Below are positions 35,239 through 43,038 of a stretch of 64,000 bases of DNA, in pieces. How positions within the stretch are numbered: the first letter of the stretch is position 1; every line of letters begins with the position of its first letter. Under the pieces are notes generated by a model. That model was given only the letters and a program-made list of their open reading frames with translations. It did no database searches and had not been told where the DNA came from. This DNA is from Planctomycetota bacterium (lineage in GTDB: Bacteria > Planctomycetota > Uabimicrobiia > Uabimicrobiales > Uabimicrobiaceae). Made by a program: the position numbers and the translations under genes. The stretch lies in assembly GCA_029260735.1 (NCBI GenBank), contig JAJDCR010000024.1, forward strand, positions 149,475 to 213,474, read 5' to 3'.

Positions 35239-35300
35239 CTCTTAGCAGATGCATTTTGACACCGCAGAGATCACTGGTTCAAGTCCAGTATTGTCTACTA
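35239..35300 (+). pseudogene. tRNA gene remnant (3' part)
   Basis: A perfect T arm (ACTGG-TTCAAGT-CCAGT, 35273-35289) is followed by seven bases of acceptor strand (ATTGTCT), a discriminator A and CTA in place of CCA. Upstream, TAGCTC (from 35236) and GCAGATGCA recall a D arm with internal loss, and TTTTGACAC looks like an anticodon loop with GAC. The 5' acceptor half is missing and the anticodon stem does not pair. It could also be an attachment-site copy left by an integrative element. Confidence 0.55.
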
Positions 35301-35337
35301 AAAAAGGCGATAAGTTTTTCAACTTATCGCCTTTTTT
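35301..35337 (+). terminator. Strong Rho-independent terminator
   Basis: A 16-bp stem (aaaaaggcgataagtt with aacttatcgccttttt) and a four-base loop end in a run of six T. It follows the tRNA remnant and would terminate the upstream ilvE/metallopeptidase transcript. Confidence 0.88.
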
Positions 35338-35395
35338 GTTTGCTAGGAAATTGTGAATTCTGAAACAAATAATTTCTCTAGATGCTAGAAGGGAC

Positions 35396-36077
35396 AGGGT
35401 TCACTCCGCATAGCATCTTTCCACTTCACGAAGATCGGGACGATTTGTTCTCCTAATTCTCGTTGCATTTAGTGTCTAAGTTTTTATTTAGTGAAAGTTT
35501 TGAGGCCCGATCTAGTTGCGTTACAAGAGACTACGCTCCGCTCAATATTTGCTTCGCAACGATTTTTTGACTACTCGCATATTTTCAATATTTGCTTTGC
35601 AGCGATCTTTTGGCTACCCACTTTAAAAACCTTTTCTCTTTGTAGACAACCTACATTCGGCAGCGAAAAAAGTGTATTTTTCAGGTTTAATATATTTAAT
35701 ATAGGCAAAGTTAAGCGTTTTTTTAGGAGTCCAGAATTCAGTAGAAAAACAGGAAAAAAGACGTCCGAGGTTTTCGAATTTCCCTACTGAATTATGACTA
35801 CTAGATTGTAACTTAACTCACAACCTGATTTGAAAAAAGAAAAACTACTCTCATTTTACTGACAAAAGTGAGAACAAATACCAGAGACTAATCATGAACA
35901 AGCTAAAAATATGTCGCGAAGCGAGCATTGAACGGAGCATAGTATCTTGTAACGCAATTAGATCGGGCCTCAAAGCTTTCACTAAATAAAAACTTAGACA
36001 CTAAATGCAACGAGAATTAGGAAAACAAATCGTCCCGATCTTCGTGAAGTGGAAAGATGCTATGCGGAGTGAACCCT
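35396..36077. repeat. Long inverted repeat, arms about 165 bases
   Basis: Arms at 35396-35560 and 35913-36077. The outer 100 bases match with about two mismatches, and the inner part with more. Shared blocks are agggttcactccgcatagca, cacgaagatcgggacgattt and ggcccgatct. The interior of about 350 bases has a direct repeat of caatatttgcttYgcaRcga (about 35542 and 35586) and one frame without resemblance to known proteins. No transposase is seen. It may be a non-autonomous mobile element or a relic of one. Confidence 0.75.
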
Positions 36078-36247
36078 ACTCATAACTCAACTTTACATGA
36101 GTTTCAAATCTGATAAGAAGAATAAAGAAGACATAAGATTGGTGATTCTGCTACCACTTCTTTTAGGCCTCTCAAAAACTTCATTTAATGCTATAAACGT
36201 GACAAATGGACTACTCGGTTAGTATCGCTGCTCTATTTTGGTATAGG

Positions 36248-36449
36248 CTACTCGTCTTCTTTCAATTTTTTGAGCGCATTTTTTGCAGAAGCATGACCGA
36301 GCTCTGCAGCTTTTTCGGTACCATTTCACGGCCTCTCTATCGCCTTGCTTTACTCCTCTACCATTTCTATACATAATTCCCAGGTTGTAGATAGCGTTTT
36401 CTACCCACTTACTTTCCTCAATTTCCATACAAATTAAATAACAACACAT
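36248..36449 (-). pseudogene. Sel1-repeat gene remnant with a frameshift
   Basis: The frame from ATG 36449 gives AIYNLGIMYRNGRGVKQGDR and EAVKWYRKS, one Sel1-like repeat. After the A run at about 36310-36316 (cgaaaaagc), a +1 shift gives AAELGHASAKNALKKL then DE and a stop at 36248, exactly the canonical Sel1 continuation. One extra A in the A run explains the break. The open frame instead ends at 36219 with unrelated residues. Sequencing error is the alternative. Only one repeat is left of what is usually a multi-repeat protein. Confidence 0.7.
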
Positions 36450-36571
36450 TGTGATTTATGTTATTTTTCAAAAAAAATTCAGCAGTAAATAAAAAAATCA
36501 CAAAGCCTTGTGATTTTTGTTATTATTTACTTGTATAATAGAGGAAATATATGCTAGAGAGGATTAATTCC

Positions 36572-36855
36572 AAGTTAAAGAAAGAAAAGAATTTCACGCA
36601 AAGACGCCAAGGAGAAAAAGAATCTAGGCAAAAGATAAATTCGGAGAACTTCATCAACAGAAAGATTTTTTAGATCTTTCTTTGCAATCTTTGCGTCTTT
36701 GCGTGAAATTCTTTTCTACTCAAAATCCACCGTGGAGGGGAAAAAAATACAAAGGCTACAGCTTAACTTAATGCTATTCGTGTCTCGCACGACTAAACCT
36801 TATAAAATATGGGCCTAGATTAAATGCATGTTTTTCAGGTAGTATAAATGTGCGT
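36572..36855 (-). repeat. Dispersed palindromic repeat A, copy 3 (long form)
   Basis: Arms near 36583-36608 and 36691-36716, followed by a flank shared with copy 2 (see 18918-19255), including cgactaaaccttataaaata and a tttttcaggta end. It lies between the Sel1 relic and the next gene. The rest of the 450-base gap (36450-36571) is AT-rich with gtgatttttgttattatttac, a fair direct-repeat neighbour of tcacaaagccttgtgattttt. Confidence 0.85.
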
Positions 36856-36897
36856 ATTACTCCGGCCAAAAGAGAAAAAATTTGCTCAAAAAAAATT

Positions 36898-37482
36898 ATG
36901 AACAGAGAAACATTACGACAAGAATCTAAATTGCTCATTCAAGAGATAAAAGATTGCTTTGAGGGATGCTATAAACCAAGAGGCAGTGAGATTATCATTA
37001 AGTGCAATCAAATGTTTGAGTCTGGACCCATCGAAATAAGGGATAAAATTGATGGTAAAGACTGGTGGCAATTAGATAAAAATTTTTTACAAAAAGAATG
37101 GGCACCATATCCTAGTGATATAGAATGTGATGGCTATGGTGATGAACCCGCTGAATATGCTCTTGAGTTGCGTGGTTTAGACTGGCGTAAGATACACCCA
37201 GATTTACTCAGCAGTTGTTATTCCGCTTTAAGCTTTTTCACAGATGAAGGTTTTCGTTATTATTTTCCCGCTTTTATACTATCTGATCTCTTTGAATATG
37301 AATCCAATGCCGATCCAATTCTCCACTTGACCAACGAGTGCACCGTTTCGCAGAGATTTTTGCAGTTTAGTACTATTGAGCGACAAGCCACTGCTGAATA
37401 CCTTCGTTATCAAGCAGAGCAAGACGAATTCAGCCGAGAAAGCATACAGAAAGCTTTGGAAAATTACTGGGGTGGGTTATAA
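36898..37482 (+). CDS. DUF6714-like hypothetical protein
   Basis: 194 residues from ATG 36898. An in-frame GTG at 36850 would start inside repeat A and is less likely, though no clear SD precedes 36898. Recognisable only by the pattern SALSFFTDEGFRYYFPAFILSDL, which matches the F-x-x-E-G-x-R-x-Y-x-P-A core of DUF6714-like proteins often found near toxin or immunity loci. The N-terminal half contains GKDWWQLDKNFLQKEWAPYPSD. No catalytic or membrane features. It sits inside the degraded region between the Sel1 and FGE relics and is probably still intact. Confidence 0.6.
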   Translation: MNRETLRQESKLLIQEIKDCFEGCYKPRGSEIIIKCNQMFESGPIEIRDKIDGKDWWQLDKNFLQKEWAPYPSDIECDGYGDEPAEYALELRGLDWRKIHPDLLSSCYSALSFFTDEGFRYYFPAFILSDLFEYESNADPILHLTNECTVSQRFLQFSTIERQATAEYLRYQAEQDEFSRESIQKALENYWGGL

Positions 37483-37486
37483 TTTA

Positions 37487-38195
37487 AGAAATACTTTTTA
37501 GTACTGCGTCAGACAAGTTTCCCGGTGGATCTTTTCTAATGGGAAGTAGTGAGGGAGATCCTGAGGAGAGATTCATCCATCAAGTGGGTGTAAGAGAGTT
37601 TTTAATGTCCAAATACGAAGTGACCCAAGGGCAGTGGAAAAAGATAATGGGGAATAACCCTTCTTTTTTTTCAGGAGAAAATAGCCCCATAGAGCAGGTA
37701 TAGTGGAATGATGCAAAAAAGTTTTGTTCTCAAACAGGATTGCGCTTACCGAGCGAAGCAGAGTGGGAGTATGCCTGCCGAGCAGGGACGACCAGCGAGT
37801 ACTATTGGGGAACTTGGGATAAAAACAAGTGCAATAGTGGCTCATACTGGGCTAAAAAAGACTTGATCGCGTATTCACATTGGAAGGATTACGATTTTAA
37901 TAACAAGAAAGAATCTTTGGGAGCAAGAACAACCGATGTAGGAAGTTTTCCCCCAAATGGATTATACGACATGAGCGGAAATGTTTGTGAGTTATGTGAA
38001 GATAGATACCAAAGTAGTTATTCGGGTGCCCCAACAGATGGCTCTGCCTGGACAAATAACAAAAACGTAGAACGAGTCTACCGAGGAGGAGACATTAACA
38101 CCTATGCCACTAATTTACGCTCGGCGGAACGTAGTAAAGTCTCACCAGATGGTTCTAGCAATAGTTTAGGGTTTCGTGTAGCATACAACCCTTAA
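37487..38195 (+). pseudogene. Formylglycine-generating-enzyme-like (SUMF1) gene with an internal stop
   Basis: The reading frame gives [43 protein letters not shown], then SPIEQV-stop-WNDAKKFC (TAG at 37701-37703), LRLPSEAEWEYACRAGTTSE, LYDMSGNVCELCEDRY and LGFRVAYNP. This is the whole FGE/SUMF1-like domain in one frame. QVSWNDA is the normal sequence, so TCG to TAG is a single change. The N-terminus is also cut short, without a convincing start. Family members modify a Cys to formylglycine or serve as C-type-lectin-like domains. A readthrough or recoding role is unlikely but possible. Confidence 0.8.
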
Positions 38196-38300
38196 TTCGC
38201 GATATGCTAAGGCTTTAAGAATCCATCAAAGTCAATACGAAGCAGTTTTACATGAGTAAGAGAGTAATCTAAAAGATCAAAAACAGAATGTCTTCTCTAT

Positions 38301-38981
38301 TTACTTCTTCCTTTTGCCTAGAAAAAAGATTGCTCCGAAAGCAAACATTATAAAGCTACTTGGCTCAGGAACAGCGTTATCCAAAAAAGCAACGTGGTCA
38401 AAAACTAAACCATCGGCGTTGCTGAACTGCTCATCAATGCTAAAAGAAGAAATCAGAGCATCTCCTCCCTCTGCATCTACTCGAATATAAAGGTTACGAG
38501 CAGAAACTCCAAACGCAAAACCTGGAAGGGTAGAAATATCCGCTACCACTTGACCGTTGATCAAAAGCTGGTGATTTGTCAGGTTTTGAAAGTTTGCCAA
38601 ACCAATTCCCACCGACGTAGCTCCGTCTTCTATATGAAAAGTTGTTATTTGGGAAAGCGGAGGATTTGTCGTAAAGATTTGTTGGTTATGATTAACTAGA
38701 GCACGAGAGCCATCCCATTGGTTATTAGCATGAACAGGATTATAAACCTGTGGTAGAACGCTAGTGGGGGCAAGGTCAGGATTGACCATTTCAAGAGTAA
38801 GTCCTTCCACTAGATTGACATCCTCAAAATCTTCAATAGTGTAACCTACTAAACCCAAGCTCTGGTCCATCAGTTGCGTGTTGGTGTTGAATTGAGAAGG
38901 TGCAAAACTAACCACGTTGTAAGCAAAAAGTTGGCTTACTCCCAACATAAATATAGCGAGAAAGATTTTTTTTATTAACAT
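38301..38981 (-). CDS. PEP-CTERM sorting-domain protein
   Basis: 226 residues. Signal peptide LIKKIFLAIFMLGVSQLFAY. The mature part opens VVSFAPSQFNTNTQLMDQSLGLVGYTIEDFEDV and later has VGIGLANFQNLTNHQLLINGQV and GDALISSFSIDEQFSNADGLVFDHVAFLD. This is a beta-sandwich-type layout shared with other PEP-CTERM proteins that carry an E-D-F-E-D-V segment. The tag is VPEPSSFIMFAFGAIFFLGKRKK. It faces the degraded region on one side and is divergent from the oxidoreductase at 39211. Function unknown. Confidence 0.86.
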   Translation of the reverse strand: MLIKKIFLAIFMLGVSQLFAYNVVSFAPSQFNTNTQLMDQSLGLVGYTIEDFEDVNLVEGLTLEMVNPDLAPTSVLPQVYNPVHANNQWDGSRALVNHNQQIFTTNPPLSQITTFHIEDGATSVGIGLANFQNLTNHQLLINGQVVADISTLPGFAFGVSARNLYIRVDAEGGDALISSFSIDEQFSNADGLVFDHVAFLDNAVPEPSSFIMFAFGAIFFLGKRKK

Positions 38982-39210
38982 TGCTTGTTGTTCTCCATCT
39001 GAAAGTATTTAGATTTATCTAACTATATCATACAAAGAAATAGTCATAAATTCAAAAAGAAATGCTTAAAAAAAAGAAAAAGACTGTTTTCTGAAAAAAT
39101 AGCTTCTCTTTTATATGACAGTTGGGTTTTAGATATTGAAAACTTCCTCGCTTTGTTTTATTATGCAGGCAACTTTTTGCTCGTCGAAATTTTTACAAGG
39201 AAAATATAGT

Positions 39211-40248
39211 ATGTCAAAGTCTCTCCCTTCCAGTATACGCGTTCTCCAACTGAAGGAGTACGATGTTGATTTAAAGAAAGCCATTGGAAATTTAGAAGTG
39301 GTTGAAAAACCCCTCCCCTCCCCTCAGAAAGGAGAGGTCTTAGTCAGAATAGAAGCGGCTTCTTGTAACCCTTCTGATTTGATGTTTCTCCAAGGAAGTT
39401 ATAGTATTAGCAAAACTCTCCCGGTTGCTCCTGGTTTTGAAGGCTGTGGAGTAGTGGTTTCTTCCGGAGGAGGCTTGATGGGAAGCTGGCTAGTAGGAAA
39501 AAGAGTGAGTTGTAGTTGTCAGGGAGATCGGGATGGCACATGGGCGGAATACATGGTTGCCGGCGCCAAAGACTGTGTTCCTCTAAAAAAAGGGGTTCCG
39601 ACCGAGCAAGGTGCTTCTATGATTGTCAATCCTCTTTCTGCTGTCGGATTACTAGATGTAACTAAGCGCTGGGGAAGTCGTGCTCTTGTTCAAAATGCTG
39701 CCGCTAGTCAGCTTGGGCGTATGATTTTGAAACTGGCCCAGCGAGAATCAATTCCTGTCATCAATCTCGTTCGAAAACAATCTCAGGTAGACCTATTAAA
39801 AAGCATGGGAGCAAAACATATTCTCAATACGAGCGAAAAAAGTTTTGAGAAGGATCTGGCCAAGCTAGCAGAAGAATTGAGAGCAACTACCGCTTTAGAG
39901 CCTGTTGCCGGAGAAATGACAGGGAAAATTCTCAGTGCTATGCCCGCCAAATCTCAGGTAGTGGTTTATGGTTCACTTTCAGGAACTCCTTGCTCTGGCA
40001 TTAGTCCGCAAGATCTTACCTTTTTAGAGAAAACCGTTCTGGGGTTTCATCTTGCGAAGTGGACCAAAGACCGAGGGATTCTTGCGGTTATCAAAGCTTC
40101 TTCTAAAATGCAAAAATTAGTGGCTCAGGGAGTTATCCAAACAGAAATTCAAAGTAAACTCAAGCTCGAAGAAGCTATCCCTGGCTTAGAAAAATACATC
40201 TCTTCCATGACAGATGGAAAAGTTGTTTTTTTACCACAAGAAAAGTAA
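39211..40248 (+). CDS. Zinc-independent MDR / quinone-oxidoreductase-like protein
   Basis: 345 residues from ATG 39211, which has AAGGA about 10 bases upstream. The frame runs back to 39136 but that adds an unrelated N-terminus. MDR superfamily: GroES-like domain with GEVLVRIEAASCNPSDLMFLQGSY and PGFEGCGVV, then the nucleotide-binding region ALVQNAAASQLGRMILKLAQ. The canonical A-A-x-G-x-x-G pattern is modified to A-A-A-S-Q-L-G, as in crotonyl-CoA-reductase/quinone-oxidoreductase relatives. No structural zinc Cys cluster. Expected to reduce an enone or quinone with NADPH. It could act with the CAP lipoprotein and PfaD genes just downstream, but that is only proximity. Confidence 0.82.
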   Translation: MSKSLPSSIRVLQLKEYDVDLKKAIGNLEVVEKPLPSPQKGEVLVRIEAASCNPSDLMFLQGSYSISKTLPVAPGFEGCGVVVSSGGGLMGSWLVGKRVSCSCQGDRDGTWAEYMVAGAKDCVPLKKGVPTEQGASMIVNPLSAVGLLDVTKRWGSRALVQNAAASQLGRMILKLAQRESIPVINLVRKQSQVDLLKSMGAKHILNTSEKSFEKDLAKLAEELRATTALEPVAGEMTGKILSAMPAKSQVVVYGSLSGTPCSGISPQDLTFLEKTVLGFHLAKWTKDRGILAVIKASSKMQKLVAQGVIQTEIQSKLKLEEAIPGLEKYISSMTDGKVVFLPQEK

Positions 40249-40309
40249 GGCGCGCCGCGACACGCCTTAAGAGCCGACAAAAGGATTCTAAGTTCAAAAA
40301 GGAACTATC

Positions 40310-41002
40310 ATGAAGTTGTTTTTCTGGATCAATATTATTTGTTTATTATGGGGGTGCAGCTCTGCTCCAGATAAAAAAAATGAAACTCCTCCTCTTTCGG
40401 TAAAAGAAGAAAAAATTTCTTCCTCAAGAGTAGAGTTCTTGATACCAGGGTGGTCTGACCGAGATCTGTCATTGGCCAACAATGCATATAATCAAAAAGA
40501 CTTAAGTGAAGAAGAGCAGCATATCTTTTTTTACACAAATTTAGCTCGTTTAAACGGCCCTCTTTTTGCTCGAACTATTTTAGCTCCCTATTTACAAAAG
40601 CATCCGAATAAAAGAAGTTCTTGGTCAAACTCCCTTCAAGGGGATTTACTTAAGCTCCCTCGCTTAGAAGCTCTTCATTTTCGCGGAGATCTTTACCGAG
40701 AAGCAAAAAAGCATGCTCAAGATATGGGACAAAGTGGAAAAATAGGGCATAGCTCTTCTTCTGGGAAAACCTACCAAGAGCGTATGGATGTTCTGGAAAG
40801 TTACCCTAACCTCGCAGAAAACTGCTCCTATGGATATAAAGAAGGACTCCGTATAGCCCTTGAGTTACTCATTGATGAGGGAGTCGAAAATCTTGGTCAT
40901 CGTAAAAATATGCTCTCCCCCAAATATCAGTTTTTAGGCGTTTGCATTAAACCTCATCAGCTTTATCAATACAACGCTGTTATGGTTTTTGGTGGGGAAT
41001 AG
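40310..41002 (+). CDS. CAP/SCP-domain lipoprotein
   Basis: 230 residues. Lipoprotein signal with lipobox LLWGC (FFWINIICLLWGCSSAPDKK). A CAP domain follows a charged linker: LREAKKHAQDMGQSG-type helix, then KIGHSSSSGKTYQERM (first His and following Glu region), AENCSYGYKEG, and ENLGHRKNMLSPKYQFLGVCIK (second His, conserved G-H-R-x-x-M/L). Similar in architecture to the CAP lipoprotein at 27635 but not a close copy. A TAAGGCG/CGCCTTA hairpin without a T run lies between it and the upstream oxidoreductase, so read-through is possible. 28 bases before the PfaD gene. Confidence 0.8.
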   Translation: MKLFFWINIICLLWGCSSAPDKKNETPPLSVKEEKISSSRVEFLIPGWSDRDLSLANNAYNQKDLSEEEQHIFFYTNLARLNGPLFARTILAPYLQKHPNKRSSWSNSLQGDLLKLPRLEALHFRGDLYREAKKHAQDMGQSGKIGHSSSSGKTYQERMDVLESYPNLAENCSYGYKEGLRIALELLIDEGVENLGHRKNMLSPKYQFLGVCIKPHQLYQYNAVMVFGGE

Positions 41003-41030
41003 GATTTATCAACATTAGATTAGAAAGGTC

Positions 41031-42674
41031 GTGATTACTCCGATGAAGATCACTAACGGGATTCAGGCAAGTCAACGTCTCGCCGCAATAGATTTATTTT
41101 GGAATGGACCAGAAGGTTCCCTTGTTTTTGACTTAGATGACATAAAGAATCATCTTCAAATTCTTAATAAGCCAGCTTATCTAGTTCAAACGGATAGAGG
41201 TATTGCCTTAGCTCAAGAAGGTACCATTTCTACTCAAGTCCAGGATAAAAGCAAAAAATGCTTGGGCTTTGTCGATGCTTTTTTACCGGAAAATTTAGGG
41301 GATGCAAGTTTTTCTAAAGACCATAAGAGCAAGTACGCTTACTATAGTGGAGCTATGGCAAACGGCATTGCCTCGGAAGAACTCGTCATTGCGATGGGAA
41401 AAGCAGGAATACTAGCTTCTTTTGGGGCTGCTGGATTAGAGCCACCGAAGGTAGAGAAAGCGATAAACTCTATTCAAAGCGCTCTTCCTGAAGGACCTTA
41501 TGCTTTTAACCTAATTCACAGTCCCTCCGAGCCTTTACTAGAAAGAAAAGCAACAGAGCTTTTTCTAAAAAATAAAGTGCAAACAATAGAAGCTTCTGCT
41601 TTTCTAGGGCTAACTGCTAATTTAGTATGGTACCGAGTGGCGGGCTTAGAAGAAGGCAAACGAGGAGAGGTAATCCCTAAAAATAGGATTATTGCAAAAA
41701 TTTCTCGCAGGGAAGTCGCCGAGAAGTTTATGAAACCTGCCCCTAGTAACCTCCTAGGACAACTTTTAGGAGAAGGGCTCATTACAGAGAAACAAGCAGC
41801 CCTAGCAGCAAAAGTTCCTATGGCAGATGATATTACAGTAGAAGCAGACTCTGGTGGACATACCGACAATCGATCTTTAGTTTGTCTCCTCCCTTCCATT
41901 ATTGAATTACGAGATGAAATTCAGAAAATTCATCAGTATACCACTCCTATTAGAATAGGTGCGGCCGGAGGAATTGGAGTGCCTCAATCTGCTCTCGCGG
42001 CTTTCATGATGGGGGCAGGCTACGTTGTGACAGGCTCTGTTAACCAAGCTTGCATTGAGGCCGGAACCTCTGAACACACACGGAAGTTATTAGGCCAAGC
42101 TGATTTTGCCGATGTCATGATGGCTCCTGCCGCCGATATGTTTGAGATGGGAGTGAAGCTTCAAGTTCTTAAGCGAGGAACACTCTTCCCCCTACGAGCT
42201 CGTAAACTCTATGATCTTTATGTTAACTATAATTCTTTGGAAGAAATTCCAGAAGCCGAGCGCTTAAAAATAGAGAAACAAATGTTTCATAATGATGTCG
42301 AAACGATTTGGCAGCAAACTGTGGATTACTTTCAGCAACGCGACCCACAACAAATCACCAAAGCAGAAGGAAAACCAAAGCGGAAAATGGCCTTGGTTTT
42401 TCGCTGGTATTTAGGACAATCTTCAAATTGGGCTAATCGAGGGACAGAAAATCGAAAAATGGACTATCAAATTTGGTGCGGTCCTGCAATGGGAGCTTTT
42501 AATGACTGGGTTCGAGGAACTCATTTAGAAAAAATTGAAAACCGCAAGACCGCTGAAGTAGCTGAGGAGATTATGAATGGAGCAGCCTATCTTTACCGCG
42601 TTAGACAGTTACAAAATATGGGCTTTCAGCTAGACTCCTCCTATTTCTCTTATAAACCTCGCCTTCCCAAATAG
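41031..42674 (+). CDS. PfaD-like flavin enoyl reductase
   Basis: 547 residues, near full PfaD length. Features follow PfaD/PksE proteins: an opening LVFDLDDIKNHLQILNKPAYLVQ, then MGKAGILASFGAAGLEPPKVEKAI, PEGPYAFNLIHSPSEP, IEASAFLGLTANLVWYRVAGL, ITVEADSGGHTDNR, IGAAGGIGVPQSALAAFMMGAGYVVTGS and WANRGTENRKMDYQIWCGPAMGAFN. FMN-binding TIM-barrel enzymes of this family reduce enoyl intermediates for PUFA or polyketide synthases. Here no PKS/PfaA-C genes are within 20 kb. Either GTG 41031 or ATG 41043 may start it. Confidence 0.87.
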   Translation: MITPMKITNGIQASQRLAAIDLFWNGPEGSLVFDLDDIKNHLQILNKPAYLVQTDRGIALAQEGTISTQVQDKSKKCLGFVDAFLPENLGDASFSKDHKSKYAYYSGAMANGIASEELVIAMGKAGILASFGAAGLEPPKVEKAINSIQSALPEGPYAFNLIHSPSEPLLERKATELFLKNKVQTIEASAFLGLTANLVWYRVAGLEEGKRGEVIPKNRIIAKISRREVAEKFMKPAPSNLLGQLLGEGLITEKQAALAAKVPMADDITVEADSGGHTDNRSLVCLLPSIIELRDEIQKIHQYTTPIRIGAAGGIGVPQSALAAFMMGAGYVVTGSVNQACIEAGTSEHTRKLLGQADFADVMMAPAADMFEMGVKLQVLKRGTLFPLRARKLYDLYVNYNSLEEIPEAERLKIEKQMFHNDVETIWQQTVDYFQQRDPQQITKAEGKPKRKMALVFRWYLGQSSNWANRGTENRKMDYQIWCGPAMGAFNDWVRGTHLEKIENRKTAEVAEEIMNGAAYLYRVRQLQNMGFQLDSSYFSYKPRLPK

Positions 42675-43038
42675 TTTTCTATTAGTGATTTTCTGTGATA
42701 TCGCTAATAAACTTAGAAATGCAAAAAACTCTCTAAGCACCATTTTCCTTGGAGGGTAAGGCTCCTGCCGCACCCTCCAAGGAACATAAGCCTTCGAACG
42801 GTTTTAGTTTTTCAAATTTTCACACCTCCTATAATCCCACCCAAAAAAAAACCGGCACGCTTGTTGCGTAACAAAATTTGGTAATCTTATGCCTAGATTT
42901 TTCTATAGATTTTTGATTCCATTTATCTTATTTTAAAAAGTCCTATTTCTTACAAATAGTTCATACTATTTTAAGAGGATTTTAGGAAAAAATTTCTCTG
43001 CATTTTAATTGGGAAAATGAATTCAAAGGAGCTACACA
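42675..43038. other. Intergenic gap with a palindromic repeat
   Basis: Dispersed palindrome C lies at 42745-42787 (separate entry). The rest, up to the hemopexin gene, is AT-rich with no gene seen. A promoter for the downstream gene is likely but not resolved. Confidence 0.5.
42745..42787. repeat. Dispersed palindrome C, copy 1
   Basis: A 13-bp perfect stem (ttccttggagggt / accctccaaggaa) around the loop aaggctcctgccgc. It matches 58096-58146 over stem and flanks (aaaaccgttc, aaggcttat) when read in reverse, but the loop is in the opposite orientation. It may also act as a terminator for the PfaD gene. Confidence 0.8.

Noticed and set aside
35239..35300. Intact tRNA gene
   Set aside because: Only the T arm and 3' acceptor strand fold. 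The 5' acceptor half and a pairing anticodon stem are missing.
35491..35790. 99-codon plus-strand frame inside the long inverted repeat
   Set aside because: It starts inside the left repeat arm, shows no family resemblance and has low-complexity hydrophobic/basic composition. Best read as repeat interior.
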